The translations under genes were made by a program, and so were the position numbers. This document shows, piece after piece, positions 1 through 8,075 of a stretch of DNA of 64,000 bases. The notes beneath the pieces are model-generated. The model saw only the letters and a list, made by a program, of their open reading frames with translations, was not told the origin of the DNA and did no database searches. Within the stretch, counting starts at the first letter, position 1; each line of letters opens with the position of its first letter. Origin of the DNA: Paenibacillus profundus (GTDB taxonomy: Bacteria; Bacillota; Bacilli; Paenibacillales; Paenibacillaceae); the NCBI RefSeq assembly GCF_021369635.1, contig NZ_JAJNBZ010000015.1, forward strand, positions 1-64,000, read 5' to 3'.

Positions 1-93
1 TCCACAAAAAGGAAAATAGATACACTTTAGCATGAATTGAATAGACACTCTCTAAACTCCAATGTAACCATATCGTAAATAGATATATTCGCT

Positions 94-120
94 GTTCCAT
101 TGGATCAAATCCAATGGAAC
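94..120. repeat. Perfect 12-bp inverted repeat (ATTGGAT hairpin family)
   Basis: The arms GTTCCATTGGAT and ATCCAATGGAAC are perfectly complementary around a 3-nt loop. The same ATTGGAT/ATCCAAT core recurs at 14583-14599 and 14633-14653. There is no T-run next to it and no gene on its left within the window, so it is better read as a dispersed repeat than as a terminator. Confidence 0.6.
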
Positions 121-195
121 ATGAGATAAAGCGGCGCACGGCTGAGCCTTCAGCCCCATAACTTCGAGCACATACACTCCTTCAACTACCAGTCA

Positions 196-224
196 TAAAA
201 AAACTACCGCCACGAAAGCGGAAG
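196..224 (-). terminator. Rho-independent terminator of the DUF1992 gene
   Basis: On the minus strand an arm CTTCCGC pairs, with one mismatch, with GCGGTAG and is followed by seven T. It lies just beyond the stop codon at 233, so it fits as the end of that transcript. Confidence 0.6.
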
Positions 225-232
225 TCGTCAAG

Positions 233-592
233 CTATTCCCATCTTGCCAATTGGTCCTTGATATGTTCTTTGCTTACGAACCCTTTCTGAAGCAGAGGGT
301 TGGGCACCATTTGATTGTATTTCCGAATATTGCGATTGATTTGTTCGAACTTATCTTCTCCGATCTCTTGCTTGTCTTGATCGATCTGCTGCACAAGTGC
401 CCGGATTTGATTCCGGATCGTATGCTGTAGCTCCAGCCAAGCCGGCAAATAGTTCGCTTCTTTCAGCACCCCGCTCAACGCATCGCCGCTTGGCACATCG
501 AGGGGCTTGCCTTTGCCAGAAAGCTCCTTCAGGCCGCCCTGCTTTTCATAGTTGGCAAAAGCCTCATCCATCCAGTCTCTGGAGTTCATCAT
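233..592 (-). CDS. DUF1992 (DnaJ-C28-like) family protein
   Basis: The product is about 119 residues, starting MNSRDWMDEAF. It shows the pattern of the DUF1992 family: an N-terminal WMDEAFANYEKQGGLKELSGKGKPL segment followed by LPAWLELQHTIRNQI. In this family the domain occurs alone in many Firmicutes and fused to a J domain in eukaryotic DNAJC28, and its function is unknown. A longer reading from 628 is possible, but AAGGAG sits 9 nt before a GTG at 595 and ATGs at 592 and 589, so the real start is in that cluster. It is soluble with no membrane segment. It is transcribed alone and ends in a terminator. Confidence 0.82.
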   Translation of the reverse strand: MMNSRDWMDEAFANYEKQGGLKELSGKGKPLDVPSGDALSGVLKEANYLPAWLELQHTIRNQIRALVQQIDQDKQEIGEDKFEQINRNIRKYNQMVPNPLLQKGFVSKEHIKDQLARWE

Positions 593-680
593 CACTAGCC
601 ATCGCTCCTTTTTTTCCTTCCGTTGCAATCAAGAAATTTCACTTTTATATTATGTTATTACGTTCATGCTTCTTACGTCC

Positions 681-1655
681 TTATCGGGGTAGCTGGACCA
701 CTGGCACCTCATGTATAATTCGTTCCCGCATCAGATTAAGAATTACGGTTTCCCGCTCCGTCCGCTGATGGGGGGGCTTGTGTATATGATGATACAGATA
801 CGAGTACAGTTGACGGTACCATAAGAAGAATGGGATGTGCCGCCACTCTTCCGCTGGCAGGACGTGCACGCTTTCGTAGCCTTCCGCAAACGAATGCAGG
901 AAGCGGGCTGCAAATTCGCTTCGCGCCTGCTGCTCCTGCGAATCGATTGTCAGAGCGGCGAAAAAGACAGCGATGGCCGCATCATAGACGAACCAGTGCT
1001 GCAAGCTGTCGCCGAAGTCCAGAACAGCCAAGCCATGATTGCATAGCATTAAGTTATCCAGATGCATATCATGATGGATGAGGCCGAAGCGTGCTTCGTC
1101 TCTCTGGAACCCGCGCAGCCGCTCCACCGCCTCCGACCATTTGGCCGCCACAACCGCATCCAGTTCAGTGTCCACTAGAGTATTAGACCCAGAAGGATCT
1201 CCAATGCGCACAATCGTCTCATCGGACCAGTCAGGCAGTTCCTCGTCCTGCAAAGACTGAAAATCCTTCCCGGCTGAGTGAATCCGGCCCATCGTCGCGC
1301 CCCAGCGATGGAAGAAGCTATCGTTCCAGACTGATTCGTCCTTGGGATCGATCGCTTTCCCCTCCAACTTTGTCGTAACGGAGACAAAGTACCTCTCATT
1401 CAACCGTGCTATCCATTCCCCATTCCTCGCAGCAATGGGGGAGGCAACCGGCACGCCTTGTTCATGCAAGTGCCTCATCCAATGCAACTCGGATAGAACA
1501 CGGCGCGGATCGTCGCGGTCGAAGCGGAAGAGCTTGACGACAAGCGTCCCGTCCGCCGTCTCATAGACATGATTGTAATAACCTCCGAGCAGCTTCAATC
1601 CCCTTGCGCTAAAACGATAGTTTTGCTCCAACAAAGGAAACAATTGCTCGAGCAT
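681..1655 (-). CDS. APH-fold phosphotransferase family protein
   Basis: This 324-residue protein has the aminoglycoside phosphotransferase / homoserine kinase fold. A nucleotide-binding lobe (GGYYNHVYE, then TLVVKLFRF with the likely ATP lysine) precedes the catalytic loop FGLIHHDMHLDNLML and the metal-binding AVLDFGDS segment. The substrate cannot be read from the sequence; relatives phosphorylate aminoglycosides, macrolides, choline, homoserine or fructosamines. The ATG at 1655 has AAGAAGGAGGG 4 nt upstream. It lies 41 bp downstream of the methyltransferase gene on the same strand, so the two may be cotranscribed. Confidence 0.85.
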   Translation of the reverse strand: MLEQLFPLLEQNYRFSARGLKLLGGYYNHVYETADGTLVVKLFRFDRDDPRRVLSELHWMRHLHEQGVPVASPIAARNGEWIARLNERYFVSVTTKLEGKAIDPKDESVWNDSFFHRWGATMGRIHSAGKDFQSLQDEELPDWSDETIVRIGDPSGSNTLVDTELDAVVAAKWSEAVERLRGFQRDEARFGLIHHDMHLDNLMLCNHGLAVLDFGDSLQHWFVYDAAIAVFFAALTIDSQEQQARSEFAARFLHSFAEGYESVHVLPAEEWRHIPFFLWYRQLYSYLYHHIHKPPHQRTERETVILNLMRERIIHEVPVVQLPR

Positions 1656-1696
1656 GTTACCCTCCTTCTTTCACCACTTATCACTAGTAGTGTGCT

Positions 1697-2314
1697 TCAC
1701 TCCGTCTTCTTCCGCAGCAGAAACGAATGATACTCAAAGTCCTTTTCTATGACGATCCGCTCACCTTCGATCACTTCGAATTGTTCTAGCAGCAGATTCT
1801 GATATGCTTCAAACCGATGAAACGAAAAGAAACGCTTCTCTATAAAGTTGTCGCGTTCGTTGATGCCCTCGAATTCGTAACCGCCATACAGACCTAAGTA
1901 GAACAGTCCGTCAGGCGCAAGCACACGCTTGAGCTCGATGAGCACCGCATTCAGGTCGACCTTAGGCACATGGAGCAGGCAGTTTAACGAATATATACTA
2001 TTAAAGCTGTTATCCGGAAAATCCAATTGATATAAGTCCATGACAAGGGCTCGAATACCGCGCTGGTTGCAATAAGAAACATGTTCCTCCGACAGGTCAA
2101 TGGCCGTCACATCGAGGCCGTGCTCCATGAAGTACAAGCTATCCTGTCCAGTGCCTGCTCCAATCTCCAAAAGAGTGCGGGTATGATTCGCCTTCAACTG
2201 CTCGAGAAATCGGGACCGGCTCTGAATCTTCCATTCCTGCTTCGAGGAAGCATTGCGCTCATGGGCGTGTTCGTTATAGATCTTCTTCAGTTCTTGTTTA
2301 ATGTGCATTGTCAT
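1697..2314 (-). CDS. Class I SAM-dependent methyltransferase
   Basis: The 205-residue product has methyltransferase motif I (LLEIGAGTGQDSLYF, about residues 43-57), an acidic strand-2 end (VTAIDLSEEHV), motif II DFPDNSFNSIYSLNCLLHVPK and motif III with LKRVLAPDGLFYLGLYGGYE. This is the UbiE/Methyltransf_11 type. The acceptor substrate is unknown. The ATG at 2314 has AAGGAG about 10 nt upstream. It ends 41 bp before the APH-fold gene, which may be cotranscribed. Confidence 0.85.
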   Translation of the reverse strand: MTMHIKQELKKIYNEHAHERNASSKQEWKIQSRSRFLEQLKANHTRTLLEIGAGTGQDSLYFMEHGLDVTAIDLSEEHVSYCNQRGIRALVMDLYQLDFPDNSFNSIYSLNCLLHVPKVDLNAVLIELKRVLAPDGLFYLGLYGGYEFEGINERDNFIEKRFFSFHRFEAYQNLLLEQFEVIEGERIVIEKDFEYHSFLLRKKTE

Positions 2315-2375
2315 GCTGCTGCAGCTCCTTCATGCAATTTATGTCGATTCAATCGTTATGTAATGTATACGTTGC

Positions 2376-3374
2376 TTACTCCATCGCGAGACGTGCCAGA
2401 ACTTGTTCATCGGCAGGCGCACCGCATTCCCGCAACGCCAGCAGCACAGCGCCCGCTGGCGGCGAGAGCCGGGGCTCGATAATGCGATATCGCTTGGCAC
2501 CATTTCTTTGTAGACGCTCCGTGAGCAAATGGCTGACGAACGGGTCGCGAATGACACTGCCCATGAAGGCCACCTGCACGTTGTCCGCTTCGAATCCAGC
2601 TCCGATAAGGCGAACCCCCACATCGAGAGCTTGCACGAGCTGCATACATACGCCAGCGGCCAATGGGCTGCCTTCGGCCGCCGCACGCGTCACCATAGGA
2701 GCCATCTGCCCGAACAGCCGCATCTGTTCATACTTGCTCTTCGCGAATCCCCCGGCTCCCAATTCGTTCAGTTGCCCGATGCTGCTTACTCCCCAGTATG
2801 AGAGCACCTCTTCCAAGAGACTCCCATCGCCTCGTTCCGCGCAGCCTGCGATAATGCGATGCACGCACTCATACGACAAATGACGCGCCGCCCCTGCATA
2901 GTGCTTATAATCTTGATTTCGCAGCAGCCGTCCGTATTCATTGATTCCGAATACGACCGATCCGGTTCCAGATATCGCGATAATACCCGGCTCTCCTACG
3001 AAAGCTCCCGCATGGGCGACAGTGGAATCGTTCACGTGCCGCTTCGGGCAAGAAATTCCCGGAACATCCGTGAAATCGGCAGCCCATGCCAAGTCTTGCT
3101 CCGATTCCAAGCCAGACAATCCCGCACATAAGCCGATAACCTCATCTGGCCCCGCTCCCGCTGCTTGCAGCACCTTCTCAATAACCTCTCTCACATTCTC
3201 TTGCGCGCGATCATCTTTGTTCGGGTTGCTGCAGCCAGTCTCCGCATAACCGATAATGCTGCCATCTACTCGCGCCGCCATTGCGCGTGTCTTCGTGCCG
3301 CCGCCTTCGATGCCAATGACGATGTTCTTCTCCATAATGCCTACGTCGATTATGATACCGCCTTCACTTCTCAC
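2376..3374 (-). CDS. BadF/BadG/BcrA/BcrD-type ATPase, probable N-acetylglucosamine kinase
   Basis: The product carries the ASKHA phosphate-1 loop IVIGIEGGGTKTRAMA, a central GIIAISGTGSVVFGI phosphate-2 loop and a C-terminal adenosine-binding region near PPAGAVLLALRECGA. This is the GlcNAc kinase-like branch, which phosphorylates amino sugars recovered from cell wall or chitin. The length, 332 residues from a GTG at 3374 with GGAGG 7 nt upstream, suits the family. A second start, ATG at 3335 (MEKNIV), has a poor Shine-Dalgarno. It stands alone, and a perfect TGATGTA-C-TACATCA palindrome lies 20 bp upstream. The substrate is inferred from family only. Confidence 0.83.
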   Translation of the reverse strand: MRSEGGIIIDVGIMEKNIVIGIEGGGTKTRAMAARVDGSIIGYAETGCSNPNKDDRAQENVREVIEKVLQAAGAGPDEVIGLCAGLSGLESEQDLAWAADFTDVPGISCPKRHVNDSTVAHAGAFVGEPGIIAISGTGSVVFGINEYGRLLRNQDYKHYAGAARHLSYECVHRIIAGCAERGDGSLLEEVLSYWGVSSIGQLNELGAGGFAKSKYEQMRLFGQMAPMVTRAAAEGSPLAAGVCMQLVQALDVGVRLIGAGFEADNVQVAFMGSVIRDPFVSHLLTERLQRNGAKRYRIIEPRLSPPAGAVLLALRECGAPADEQVLARLAME

Positions 3375-3394
3375 CCTGCCGCCTCCATTGTCAA

Positions 3395-3409
3395 TGATGT
3401 ACTACATCA
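3395..3409. promoter_or_regulatory. Perfect 7+1+7 palindrome, candidate operator
   Basis: TGATGTA-C-TACATCA lies 21 bp upstream of the GTG start of the kinase gene. Its position in the leader or promoter fits repressor control, for example by a GntR-type amino-sugar regulator. No such regulator gene is adjacent. Confidence 0.35.
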
Positions 3410-3564
3410 GTTGTACGCTTCCTATTACACCGATTAGTATGATGATTTACAACGTCCATCTTCTCTTTTCCATGAAGACCTTGAATGCGCTTTCTCCTTT
3501 TCCGTCAATCTATCTCGGGATTCTATTTACCTCAGTATAATTGACCAAATGGGCTGCTTCAACC

Positions 3565-3815
3565 ACCCTTTGCTCCATTCTCCCCTTCCTTCAGAAAGAC
3601 AGCATGCTAATAATAATTTTGATTCACCACCTTTATAGCGATTGCTGTATGTATGGTTAACGCGGTAAATACTTTTCCTCAATGCTGTCTTGCTGTCGGA
3701 TGTTCTCCTTCCTGAATGTCTGGGAGAATGGACGTAAGAACCGTCGAGAACCGACAATATATCCTCGCTTAAAAGATACTAGGAGGTTCTGCTCTGAATG
3801 AAAGGGATAGTGAGG
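3565..3815. repeat. Intergenic repeat family, copy A
   Basis: The left end, ACCCTTTGCTCCATTCTCCC, matches ACCCTTTGCTTCAGTCTCCC at 55766. The right end, with GGGAGAATGGACGTAAG and CTGAATGAAAGGGATAG, matches GGGAGAATGGAGCTAAG and CTGAATGCAGGGGAGAG near 55955-56055. A 76-codon open frame across it is not credible as a gene. Confidence 0.6.
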
Positions 3816-3979
3816 GAAAAGGTGGAACGGTGAGCCCTACTCCACCGGGTAAATTGAGGCCCCCTGGCTAGATACCGATGGCTCTTTTGCATTGGAAAGA
3901 ATAGGGACTTTTTCCTGAAGTAATACATATTTCGAATTAATAGCGAGTGTATTATATATTTTTAATATTAAATAACACT

Positions 3980-3988
3980 TGTTATAAT
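3980..3988 (+). promoter_or_regulatory. Extended -10 promoter of the aldo/keto reductase gene
   Basis: TGTTATAAT is a perfect extended -10 element (TGnTATAAT) 29 bp before the start codon. The -35 region upstream is AT-rich with no good TTGACA match, as is usual for extended -10 promoters. Confidence 0.5.
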
Positions 3989-4017
3989 CAGATTTATATT
4001 GAAGGGAGGAATTAAGA

Positions 4018-5007
4018 ATGAAATATCGGAAACTTGGCAAAAGCGGCTTGTCGGTAAGCGAGATGGCATTAGGAAACTGGATAACACACGGTGCGCAAGT
4101 GGATGACACCACAGCGCAAGCTTGTGTAAATGCTGCACTAGACTCCGGGATTACAACTTTCGATACAGCTGATGTTTATTCAGAGACGAGAGCGGAATCT
4201 ATTTTAGGTGAGTCTTTAAAGGGGATACGTCGTGAAAGTATTGAGTTGTGCACGAAGGTCTTTCATCCAACGGGTACCGGACATAACGATAAAGGGCTAT
4301 CCCGCAAACATATCATGGAAGCCTGCCATGCTTCGCTTCGAAGATTGCAAACGGATTATATCGATGTCTATTATGCACACCGATTTGATTCGACCGTATC
4401 GCTTGAAGAAACATTTTTGGCCTTTTCCGATTTGGTTCGGCAGGGAAAAGTTCTGTATGTAGGGGTAAGTGAGTGGACAGCAGAACAGATAAAGCTTGGA
4501 GCGGCTTTGGCAAGGGAACTGAGAGTTCCCTTCGTGGCAAGTCAACCCCAATATTCCATGCTATGGCGTGTTATTGAAGCCGAAGTTATTCCCGCTTGTG
4601 AGCGTGAAGGAATTGGGCAGGTTGTCTGGTCACCACTGGCGCAGGGCATTCTTTCCGGTAAATATGCACCAGACAAGCCAATACCGAAGGGCTCCCGCGC
4701 TTCTACAACAGCTGGTTCACCATTTTTCGAACGTTTGGCCGGGCAGTGGTTGCGTAAAGAAGTCCTTCAGGCAGTAGAGAGAATCCAGCCGATCGCACAG
4801 GAATGCGGTTTGACGTTGCCACAGCTTGCGATAGCATGGGTTCTGCAAAACCCGCAAGTGTCCTCAGCTATTATTGGCGCCTCGAAGCCCGAGCAGGTAA
4901 AGGAAAACGTAAAAGCTGCAGGTGTCTGTCTAGATACTGAGGTCATGAAGCAAATAAACAGCATTTTAAATGGCGTTGTTGAGTTTGATCCAAGCAAAAC
5001 CGGTTAA
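4018..5007 (+). CDS. Aldo/keto reductase
   Basis: This 329-residue NADPH-dependent oxidoreductase belongs to the Kv-beta/YajO-like branch of the AKR superfamily. The catalytic tetrad is visible: D52 and Y54 in FDTADVYSE, K80 in ELCTKVF and H121 in YYAHRFD. The C-terminal half holds GQVVWSPLAQGILSGKY and the cofactor motif SSAIIGASKPEQVKEN. The start is fixed by GAAGGGAGGA 7 nt before the ATG. The natural substrate is unknown. Its 3' end faces the 3' end of a LysR gene, 11 bp away, so the two are convergent and need not be linked in regulation. Confidence 0.9.
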   Translation: MKYRKLGKSGLSVSEMALGNWITHGAQVDDTTAQACVNAALDSGITTFDTADVYSETRAESILGESLKGIRRESIELCTKVFHPTGTGHNDKGLSRKHIMEACHASLRRLQTDYIDVYYAHRFDSTVSLEETFLAFSDLVRQGKVLYVGVSEWTAEQIKLGAALARELRVPFVASQPQYSMLWRVIEAEVIPACEREGIGQVVWSPLAQGILSGKYAPDKPIPKGSRASTTAGSPFFERLAGQWLRKEVLQAVERIQPIAQECGLTLPQLAIAWVLQNPQVSSAIIGASKPEQVKENVKAAGVCLDTEVMKQINSILNGVVEFDPSKTG

Positions 5008-5018
5008 GATTATAGGGT

Positions 5019-5921
5019 TTACACAAGTTTGCTTGTCTGACTATTAACTGTTTCTTTCACCACTTCTAGAAAATTAATCAGAACGGTTTCACTCATATCT
5101 GTTTTCCAGGCTGCATAGAGAGGGACTGACGGTGTATCTTCGTTAAAAGATCGGAATACGACATCACTGCGTTGGAAAACAGAAACCGAAGAGGGTACAA
5201 TTGAAATGCCTATACCGGCAGCTACCAGATTAACAATGGTATACATTTGAACAGCTTCCTGCACGATGTGGGGCTGAAATCCATGCTGCCTGCAAAAGTC
5301 TATAATGAGGTCGTGAAAAGAAGCCCCCATATGATGCGGAAACAAGATAAAAGGTTCGTCCGCCAAAGAATGTAAAGACAGGGTTGGATGTATGGCTAAC
5401 GGATGCATTTCGGGCAATACGGCAACGAGTGATTCGTTGGTGTAGAGTCGAGAGGTGATCTGTTTTGACGGATCTACCGAACGAAGGAAGCCAACATGAA
5501 TTTTCCCATCGTGTAAAGCTTTCAGTTGTTCGGCAGATGTCATTTCAAATAGAGTAAGCTGCACATCGGGAAAACGCTCCCGAAATCCCTTTAAAACGTT
5601 GACCATCATTCCGCCAACTGCCGAATCTACAAATGCGATGGACAAATGTCCAATTTTTCCTTGACTTGCAAGTTGTGTCACCTTAATAGATCGTTCCAAT
5701 TGAGAAACAATGTTTCTGGATTCTTCCAAAAATATCGTTCCTGCTGACGTAAGTCGAACCTGTCTCTTGGTTCGCTCCAAAAGCTTCACGCCGAGTTCTT
5801 CCTCAAGACTCTGGATTTGTTGGCTCAAGGGAGGTTGGGTTATATTCAGTTTTTTCGCAGCACGGTTGAAATGTAGTTCTTCCGCCACTGCGATAAAGTA
5901 ACGTAGTTTTTTCAAGTCCAT
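5019..5921 (-). CDS. LysR-family transcriptional regulator
   Basis: The protein has about 300 residues. The winged helix is at residues 1-60 (MDLKKLRYFIAVAEE, then AAKKLNITQPPLSQQIQSLE) and the periplasmic-binding-like effector domain starts near residue 90. The sequence is closest in style to the CbnR/CatM/BenM branch, which senses aromatic intermediates, but the ligand cannot be assigned. An ORF reading further upstream to 6059 exists. The start at 5921 (ATG) is preferred because of GGAAGGAAA upstream and the family's usual N-terminus; a GTG at 5927 is an alternative. No divergent target gene lies next to it. Confidence 0.88.
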   Translation of the reverse strand: MDLKKLRYFIAVAEELHFNRAAKKLNITQPPLSQQIQSLEEELGVKLLERTKRQVRLTSAGTIFLEESRNIVSQLERSIKVTQLASQGKIGHLSIAFVDSAVGGMMVNVLKGFRERFPDVQLTLFEMTSAEQLKALHDGKIHVGFLRSVDPSKQITSRLYTNESLVAVLPEMHPLAIHPTLSLHSLADEPFILFPHHMGASFHDLIIDFCRQHGFQPHIVQEAVQMYTIVNLVAAGIGISIVPSSVSVFQRSDVVFRSFNEDTPSVPLYAAWKTDMSETVLINFLEVVKETVNSQTSKLV

Positions 5922-6015
5922 AGACACGATTTTCCTTCCTGTTTTGTAGTGGTCTCGTCGATTAATTCGACCATTTTTATAACCATATCCTTCTGTTGTT
6001 CGTCCCACGGTTATT

Positions 6016-6972
6016 CTATAATTGATAGCGACTTTGAAGACTCTCCAGCTTATCCACAATTAGATCGGCCATCTCCGAAGGCTCCTCCACGAAAGCATCT
6101 GTACCCAATCCAAACACAAAATCGGCATAGTATGCAATCTCCCGTTTTTCTATTTTACTATTAATAAAGCCTGATCCGTCATCACGTAAAGTAATTGCCT
6201 TGTCCAGCCAAGGATCAGCCTGACATTTCCTTACTCCTAATCGGGTTAATTCAACCCGCAGCGGTACGGTATGCTGGGGTGTGGGCGGCAGAAACCATTC
6301 CTCGAGCGTCATCGATTTGCCGATTTTCTCTTTCATTGCGGGCTCCAACTCCTCCCGCAGCTGAAGCGAACGGATATTGTCCGCTCGGAACAACCGGTAA
6401 GCCTGTTTATTGAAGCAATAGGCAGGACAGTACCAATACCCGTTATGTGAATATAAGCCAATCGGCAAAATATCTCTGTCCCCCTCTCCCTTCGCCGAAT
6501 CATAGCGAATCGTGATTACCTTCCGTTCTACAGCTGCCTCCAATATAAGATATAAAAAAGGAACGTCCTGCTCTCTCATCGGAACCCAGAATAGGATGCG
6601 ATGCTTCAGCTCATCAATCTTTCGCTTCGTGTTCGGAGGCAGAACGCTATAGAACTTGGTTAATGCCGAAGTCGCCTCCTTCCCGAACGGAACGGAGGTA
6701 TAGTTCTGCAGCGATTCATAGGCAAAAAACATCGCAATTGCTTCGTTCTCGGTAAAAGTAAGCGGAGGCAGAAGCTTCTCCTTCAGCAGTCGGTACCCGC
6801 CCTTGGGTCCGAATTCCGTATATAACGGCACACCTAGTTCCTCTAAATCGACCAGGTCCCTTTGGATAGTACGCAGCGAAACACCGCATTCTTCAGCTAA
6901 TTCACGCGCCGTGAAGTGCTGCTTTTTGTTGATTAACATCATTAATTCAATCAGTCGTTTCGATTTCTGCAT
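6016..6972 (-). CDS. YafY-type transcriptional regulator (HTH plus WYL domain)
   Basis: The 318-residue protein starts with a DeoR-like helix-turn-helix (residues 5-55, FTARELAEECGVSLRTIQRDL). A WYL domain follows at about 140-215, containing YWYCPAYCFNKQAYRLFRADNI, and then a C-terminal extension (WCX). WYL domains bind nucleic acid or small ligands. The start at 6972 has AGAGGG 7 nt upstream. It is divergent from the VOC gene at 7118. YafY-type regulators next to glyoxalase-family genes commonly control them, so this pairing is a likely regulator and target. Confidence 0.88.
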   Translation of the reverse strand: MQKSKRLIELMMLINKKQHFTARELAEECGVSLRTIQRDLVDLEELGVPLYTEFGPKGGYRLLKEKLLPPLTFTENEAIAMFFAYESLQNYTSVPFGKEATSALTKFYSVLPPNTKRKIDELKHRILFWVPMREQDVPFLYLILEAAVERKVITIRYDSAKGEGDRDILPIGLYSHNGYWYCPAYCFNKQAYRLFRADNIRSLQLREELEPAMKEKIGKSMTLEEWFLPPTPQHTVPLRVELTRLGVRKCQADPWLDKAITLRDDGSGFINSKIEKREIAYYADFVFGLGTDAFVEEPSEMADLIVDKLESLQSRYQL

Positions 6973-7057
6973 CCATTGTCCCTCTTTTATTTCCCGGTAC
7001 GTTAATCCGTCAGGTTTTGTAATCTATTGTACAACTATTTTATATCTACGACAAATA

Positions 7058-7085
7058 TTGACGTATATAGATGCTACAGTATATA
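7058..7085 (+). promoter_or_regulatory. Sigma-A-type promoter of the VOC gene
   Basis: TTGACG and TATATA are separated by 16 bp and lie 33 bp upstream of the start codon of the VOC gene, in the divergent region shared with the WYL regulator. Confidence 0.5.
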
Positions 7086-7117
7086 CAGGCTTGAAAATTA
7101 CTTTAGGAGGAACTAAT

Positions 7118-7483
7118 ATGCTTAAAAGACTGGAATGTGTGGCACTGTATACCCCAAACATGGAGGCATCCGTGGAATTCTATACAACGCTTGGATTGAC
7201 GGAAAATTGGCGCATTGAACGAAACATCGGAGAAGGCAGAACATGGATCCTCGTCGGGTTGAAATTCCCTGATGAGAAGAGCTCTGAGCTCGTGTTGCAG
7301 AACAATCCGGAGCTCAATGTTACCGATATTGAATTATACGTGGAGGACGTGCGTGACGTATACCAATCCTTATCCGACAGATCCGATATCCAGTGGATAC
7401 GTGAACCCTTTCCGACGGAATCCGGCCACGTCGCTGTCATGGAAGCGCCCGATCAAAACGTATTTGTGCTTGTCGGCAAATAG
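7118..7483 (+). CDS. VOC-superfamily (glyoxalase-like) protein
   Basis: This is a 121-residue protein with a beta-alpha-beta-beta-beta repeat typical of the vicinal oxygen chelate fold: LECVALYTPNMEASVEFYTTLGL at the N-terminus and GHVAVMEAPDQNVFVLVGK at the C-terminus. The standard metal ligands are not clearly kept, because no histidine sits at the first strand. It may be a binding protein rather than an enzyme, as in bleomycin-binding relatives. The start at 7118 has TTTAGGAGG 7 nt upstream; the frame runs further upstream without support. It is probably controlled by the divergent WYL regulator, and a GNAT gene follows 28 bp later. Confidence 0.85.
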   Translation: MLKRLECVALYTPNMEASVEFYTTLGLTENWRIERNIGEGRTWILVGLKFPDEKSSELVLQNNPELNVTDIELYVEDVRDVYQSLSDRSDIQWIREPFPTESGHVAVMEAPDQNVFVLVGK

Positions 7484-7511
7484 ATAAATTCATGAGCAGA
7501 AAGGAGACATC

Positions 7512-7925
7512 ATGGAAATACGATTGGCACGCCCAGCCGAAGCTTCCGCAATCGTTACGTTCTTCGATACTAATATCATTCGGGGACACGACGGGATTCC
7601 GAACGAAGAATTTTTCTGTCCGGACGGAGCGCGTGCTGCTGCGAAGCGGAATCAAATACTTATAGCTGTCGAGCATCATCGAATTGCCGGCGCGCTGCGC
7701 TTCTATCCAAAAAAAGAAAGTGAACGCATCTCTCTTTACCAATTCGCCGTAGCGGAGAATTACCGCGGACAACGCCTGCTGAACCGCATGCTGCAGACAG
7801 CCTTCCCGATTCCGGTAGATGTGACTTGTCCGCTTAACGCCAGCTTTAATGCTTATTATGACAAGACCGGCTGGACCTTAACAGGCCAGACGGCCAGATG
7901 CAATCGCTGGGTGCTGAACGCTTAA
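7512..7925 (+). CDS. GNAT-family N-acetyltransferase
   Basis: The 137-residue protein has GNAT elements: an N-terminal MEIRLARPAEASAIVTFF, strand 4 ISLYQFAVAENYRGQRLLNRML with an acetyl-CoA loop that departs from the usual Q/RxxGxG/A, and a C-terminal FNAYYDKTGWTLTG. The start has AAAGGAG 5 nt before the ATG. It follows the VOC gene by 28 bp and is likely in one transcript with it. The substrate is unknown. A fragment of the AAGTG repeat family begins at its stop codon. Confidence 0.78.
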   Translation: MEIRLARPAEASAIVTFFDTNIIRGHDGIPNEEFFCPDGARAAAKRNQILIAVEHHRIAGALRFYPKKESERISLYQFAVAENYRGQRLLNRMLQTAFPIPVDVTCPLNASFNAYYDKTGWTLTGQTARCNRWVLNA

Positions 7926-7938
7926 AGTGCGTGTTCAA
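7925..7938 (+). repeat. AAGTG repeat family, short fragment
   Basis: AAGTGCGTGTTCAA matches the first 14 positions of the repeats at 20035, 30508 and 31869. It is short, so chance is possible. Confidence 0.3.
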
Positions 7939-8012
7939 CCTGGTTGGCGCCACATGATGTCATCATCCACAGTGTGAGCTCGGCGGTTATTCTACAACGA
8001 TACGACAACAAA

Positions 8013-8045
8013 CTCCGAACAATCCGGCAACCGGAACGTTCGGAG
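8013..8045. terminator. Hairpin between convergent GNAT genes
   Basis: CTCCGAAC pairs perfectly with GTTCGGAG, and an inner TCCGG/CCGGA stem extends it. It lies between two convergent genes. On the minus strand it is followed by a short T-rich stretch, so it probably works as a terminator, more strongly on that strand. Confidence 0.5.
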
Positions 8046-8075
8046 CTTTAGTCGTTGCTGGTGACACAATATAGA

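Larger units (their letters stand above)
3375..4017. other. 643-bp intergenic region, mostly a degenerate repeat
   Basis: No convincing gene is seen. The left edge has the palindrome at 3395-3409. From about 3565 to 3815 it holds one copy of an intergenic repeat also found near 55766, 14394 and 43665. The right edge holds the promoter of the aldo/keto reductase gene. Confidence 0.6.

Noticed and set aside
3527-3757. 76-codon minus-strand ORF
   Set aside because: It lies wholly within repeat copy A, has no ribosome binding site and no protein-like pattern.
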